A stretch of 64,000 bases of DNA from Arthrobacter sp. M2012083 (lineage in GTDB: Bacteria; Actinomycetota; Actinomycetes; Actinomycetales; Micrococcaceae), in contig NZ_AKKK01000007.1 in the NCBI RefSeq assembly GCF_000281065.1, positions 1 to 64,000 on the forward strand. Direction: 5' to 3'. Position 1 is the stretch's first letter. Every line of letters begins with the position of its first letter. The position numbers and the translations under genes were made by a program. This document shows positions 62,418-64,000 of the stretch, piece by piece. Under the pieces are notes generated by a model that searched no databases, was not told the DNA's origin, and was given only the letters and a program-made list of their open reading frames with translations.

Positions 62418-63041
62418 ATGACGGCGGATGACTGGGCAAGGATCATCACTGCGATCGCTGGCGTTTTCGGCTTGCTGGTCAGCGTCGTCGCGGCGGTGCG
62501 TACAGCTACCAATCGCGAGACGGTCGCGCAGCGTCGCGCGTCCGAGTCGTTGGCCCTGCTGAAATCCTGGGAAGAAACCCAGCTCAATGATGAAAATCAA
62601 AGAGACGTTCGGGCAAGGGAAGCCCTGCGTCAAGAATTGTTAGACCGAGCCCTTCATTTCACCCAGATATACGTTGCCTCGACGAGGCCTGTCTACACGA
62701 GCTATTGGCAGCCGATTGGGTTCGGGGTGTTCGGGCTCTTGTGGGTCTGGGGAGTAGCCCAAAGTCCACTCGGCCCATCCGCTTCGTCATCCTGGCTGGT
62801 TCTGGTTTATCTCATGCTAGGTGTTTTTGTCGGTGGGTTCGCTGTGTTCATGTACGTCCGAGTTTCCCGGCACAAAGAAGAGGTGAGAGCTCGCCGCAAA
62901 GCAGGAAGCCGCGCTGCCACTAAGCCTCGGGAGCGGTCAAAGCCTAAGAATCGACCAGCATCCTTTGAGCCAGCTTCAGATGTGGGACCAAACCAAGAAC
63001 CGGCGCAAACTCCGGTGGCCAAACAAATGGAAGGGCGATGA
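62418..63041 (+). CDS. Membrane protein with coiled region, next to the resolvase
   Basis: A 207-aa protein with a GAGGAG site before its ATG. It has one N-terminal helix (IITAIAGVFGLLVSVVAAV), a coiled charged part (ETVAQRRASESLALLKSWEE ... REALRQELLDRALHF), two more helices (PIGFGVFGLLWVWGVAQ, LVLVYLMLGVFVGGFAVFMYV) and a basic, Pro-rich disordered tail. No family is recognised. The resolvase gene begins 1 nt after its stop, suggesting co-transcription. Confidence 0.72.
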   Translation: MTADDWARIITAIAGVFGLLVSVVAAVRTATNRETVAQRRASESLALLKSWEETQLNDENQRDVRAREALRQELLDRALHFTQIYVASTRPVYTSYWQPIGFGVFGLLWVWGVAQSPLGPSASSSWLVLVYLMLGVFVGGFAVFMYVRVSRHKEEVRARRKAGSRAATKPRERSKPKNRPASFEPASDVGPNQEPAQTPVAKQMEGR

Positions 63042-63042
63042 T

Positions 63043-63618
63043 GTGGTGACCCTGCTGGGGTACTCGCGGGTTAGTACAACCGATCAGAATGTGGATCTGC
63101 AGCACGATGCCTTGAAAGAGGCCGGTGTATACCGAATCTGGACGGATTACGCCTCCGGCGCGACAGCCGACCGCCCACAATGGCAAGACTGCTTGGATCA
63201 TCTGCAACCGGGAAATGTGCTGGTGGTTAATGACTTATCGCGGCTTGGAAGGAATACCGCCGACCTAGCCGGCATCGTGAAGACACTGGCAGAAAGGAAC
63301 GTTGGCCTGAGGTCGTTGACGGAAACGTGGCTGGACACTACGAATTCCCAAGGGCTGCTGATGTTCCACTTCTTTTCAGCCATTGCAGAGTACGAACGGA
63401 ACAGACTGAGAGAGCGGACCTTGGCCGGCCTGGCAGCTGCGAAGGCTCGGGGGAGGGTCGGAGGCCGCCCTACGAAAATGACTGCCGACAAATCCTCTAT
63501 CGCACGCGATATGCGGTCTAAGGGCAGGACCATCAAGGATATCGCTAGAACTATTGATGTCAGCGAGGCAACCGTCGTCAGGGATCTTGCCCGCCAACGA
63601 AAGGTCCAACAGCTCTAG
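63043..63618 (+). CDS. Serine resolvase/invertase
   Basis: A 191-aa site-specific recombinase. GTG 63043 is used because GGAAGGG lies upstream and the protein then opens with the catalytic segment LLGYSRVSTTDQNVDLQ (nucleophile Ser in YSRVS). It continues VLVVNDLSRLGRNTADLAGIV and FFSAIAEYERNRLRERTLAGL, then a Hin-type HTH at the end (RTIKDIARTIDVSEATVVRDL). It probably resolves plasmid multimers or transposon cointegrates. Confidence 0.92.
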   Translation: MVTLLGYSRVSTTDQNVDLQHDALKEAGVYRIWTDYASGATADRPQWQDCLDHLQPGNVLVVNDLSRLGRNTADLAGIVKTLAERNVGLRSLTETWLDTTNSQGLLMFHFFSAIAEYERNRLRERTLAGLAAAKARGRVGGRPTKMTADKSSIARDMRSKGRTIKDIARTIDVSEATVVRDLARQRKVQQL

Positions 63619-63716
63619 ACCCGCGGGAGGTTCAGAGAGACTTCCTGCCAGGAATCCCTGGATGGAAGGTGTGGGAGGTGCTTGAGCCCCGGGGAAAAGC
63701 GTCGGCGGCCGAAACG

Positions 63717-64000
63717 TCAGGATGCATCGGAGGCCTCGTCGTCCAGATGATCCCAGGGATCTTCGACAATCCATTCAGCCCATTCGAGCAGTTCTGCGGC
63801 CGTTGTTCCGTGCAAGGTCGCAACTTCCACGGCGCAGGCGTATCCGCCGTTCTGTGGGAGGGAAGATCGAAGCTGGCCGTTCAGCCGTTTAACGGCTGCT
63901 GTGATCGCTGATTCGTTGAAAGCCGCGGCGTTGTTGTCCCAAAGTCCGCAGGCTTTGGCCGACGCCTCTGTGAGCATGGGGATGTAGACGACTCTCTTGT
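63717..64000 (-). CDS. Hypothetical protein, cut by the window edge
   Basis: The frame is open from the right edge (KRVVYIPMLTEASAKACGLWD) to the stop at 63717, so the true start lies outside. Visible parts are helical (NESAITAAVKRLNGQL, TTAAELLEWAEWIVED) with an acidic end. An internal ATG at 63977 could also be the start. No family is recognised. Confidence 0.5.
   Translation of the reverse strand, partial: KRVVYIPMLTEASAKACGLWDNNAAAFNESAITAAVKRLNGQLRSSLPQNGGYACAVEVATLHGTTAAELLEWAEWIVEDPWDHLDDEASDAS

Noticed and set aside
1..64000. tRNA or rRNA genes
   Set aside because: I saw no convincing cloverleaf or ribosomal RNA segment by eye; a covariance-model scan would be needed to exclude small RNAs.

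Overview
The window looks like part of a large accessory replicon (megaplasmid or integrated conjugative element) of a high-GC actinobacterium. The best guess is the Arthrobacter/Paenarthrobacter group of Micrococcaceae. This rests on moderately high GC with frequent GTG starts, actinobacteria-restricted families (a DUF4193 protein, DUF4913, SCO6880-type transfer protein, MAB_1171c-type membrane protein, polyphosphate-glucokinase fragment), plasmid replication and partition genes, and many insertion-sequence scars. The genus is recalled from protein similarity, not measured.

Left third (about 0.9-21.3 kb): catabolism. A leftward operon encodes a polar amino-acid-type ABC importer (binding lipoprotein, two permeases, ATPase) followed by an N-acyl-D-amino-acid deacylase-family amidohydrolase. 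A second leftward operon (19.0-13.5 kb) encodes an SDR dehydrogenase, a sensory-rhodopsin-transducer-fold protein, an enolase-superfamily sugar-acid dehydratase candidate, an MFS sugar porter, a KDPG-type aldolase and a KDG kinase. Together these suggest uptake of a sugar acid, dehydration to a 2-keto-3-deoxy acid, phosphorylation and cleavage to pyruvate plus a triose phosphate. A GntR/FCD regulator and a HAD phosphatase lie beside it. Near-identical AT-rich palindromes (AGATTATTTATAATCT type) sit before the ABC operon, between the regulator and the SDR operon, and before the HAD gene, which suggests one regulon. A diverged second copy of the regulator, HAD and deacylase genes is present with complementary decay: each gene type has one intact and one broken copy. 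Tandem DedA proteins, an intact IS481-family element and a decayed LuxR response regulator lie between.

Middle (21.3-34.3 kb): a P-loop kinase, a PfkB sugar kinase, an ABC-2 exporter, an MprF/LPG-synthase-like protein, a truncated polyphosphate glucokinase, an IS21 istA remnant, an alpha/beta hydrolase bracketed by 67-bp direct repeats, a DUF1016 (YhcG-type) PD-(D/E)XK nuclease embedded in a family of TTGTCCA/TGGACAA palindromes, and a DUF4193 protein.

Conjugation module (45.6-34.4 kb, leftward): lysozyme/M23 hydrolase, lipoprotein, MinD/ParA-like ATPase, small membrane proteins, TrbL/VirB6-like channel protein, SCO6880 protein, VirB4-like ATPase, VirD4/TraG-like coupling ATPase and DUF4913 protein, many with 1-4 nt stop/start overlaps. 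No relaxase is visible. An HTH regulator with a perfect 13-bp inverted-repeat operator candidate diverges from it. Beside it is an ImmA/IrrE peptidase, MAB_1171c-like membrane protein, hydrolase and XRE regulator operon with GAAACATGTTTC operator candidates at both ends.

Replicon core (50.0-54.6 kb): a small RHH-like protein, a primase-type replication initiator, tandem repeats and parAB-like genes. Right end (55.2-64 kb): a zinc-ribbon protein, two tiny paralogous proteins, a single-chain type ISP restriction-modification enzyme, a GIY-YIG-like protein, a membrane protein and a serine resolvase, resembling a defence and recombination cargo region.
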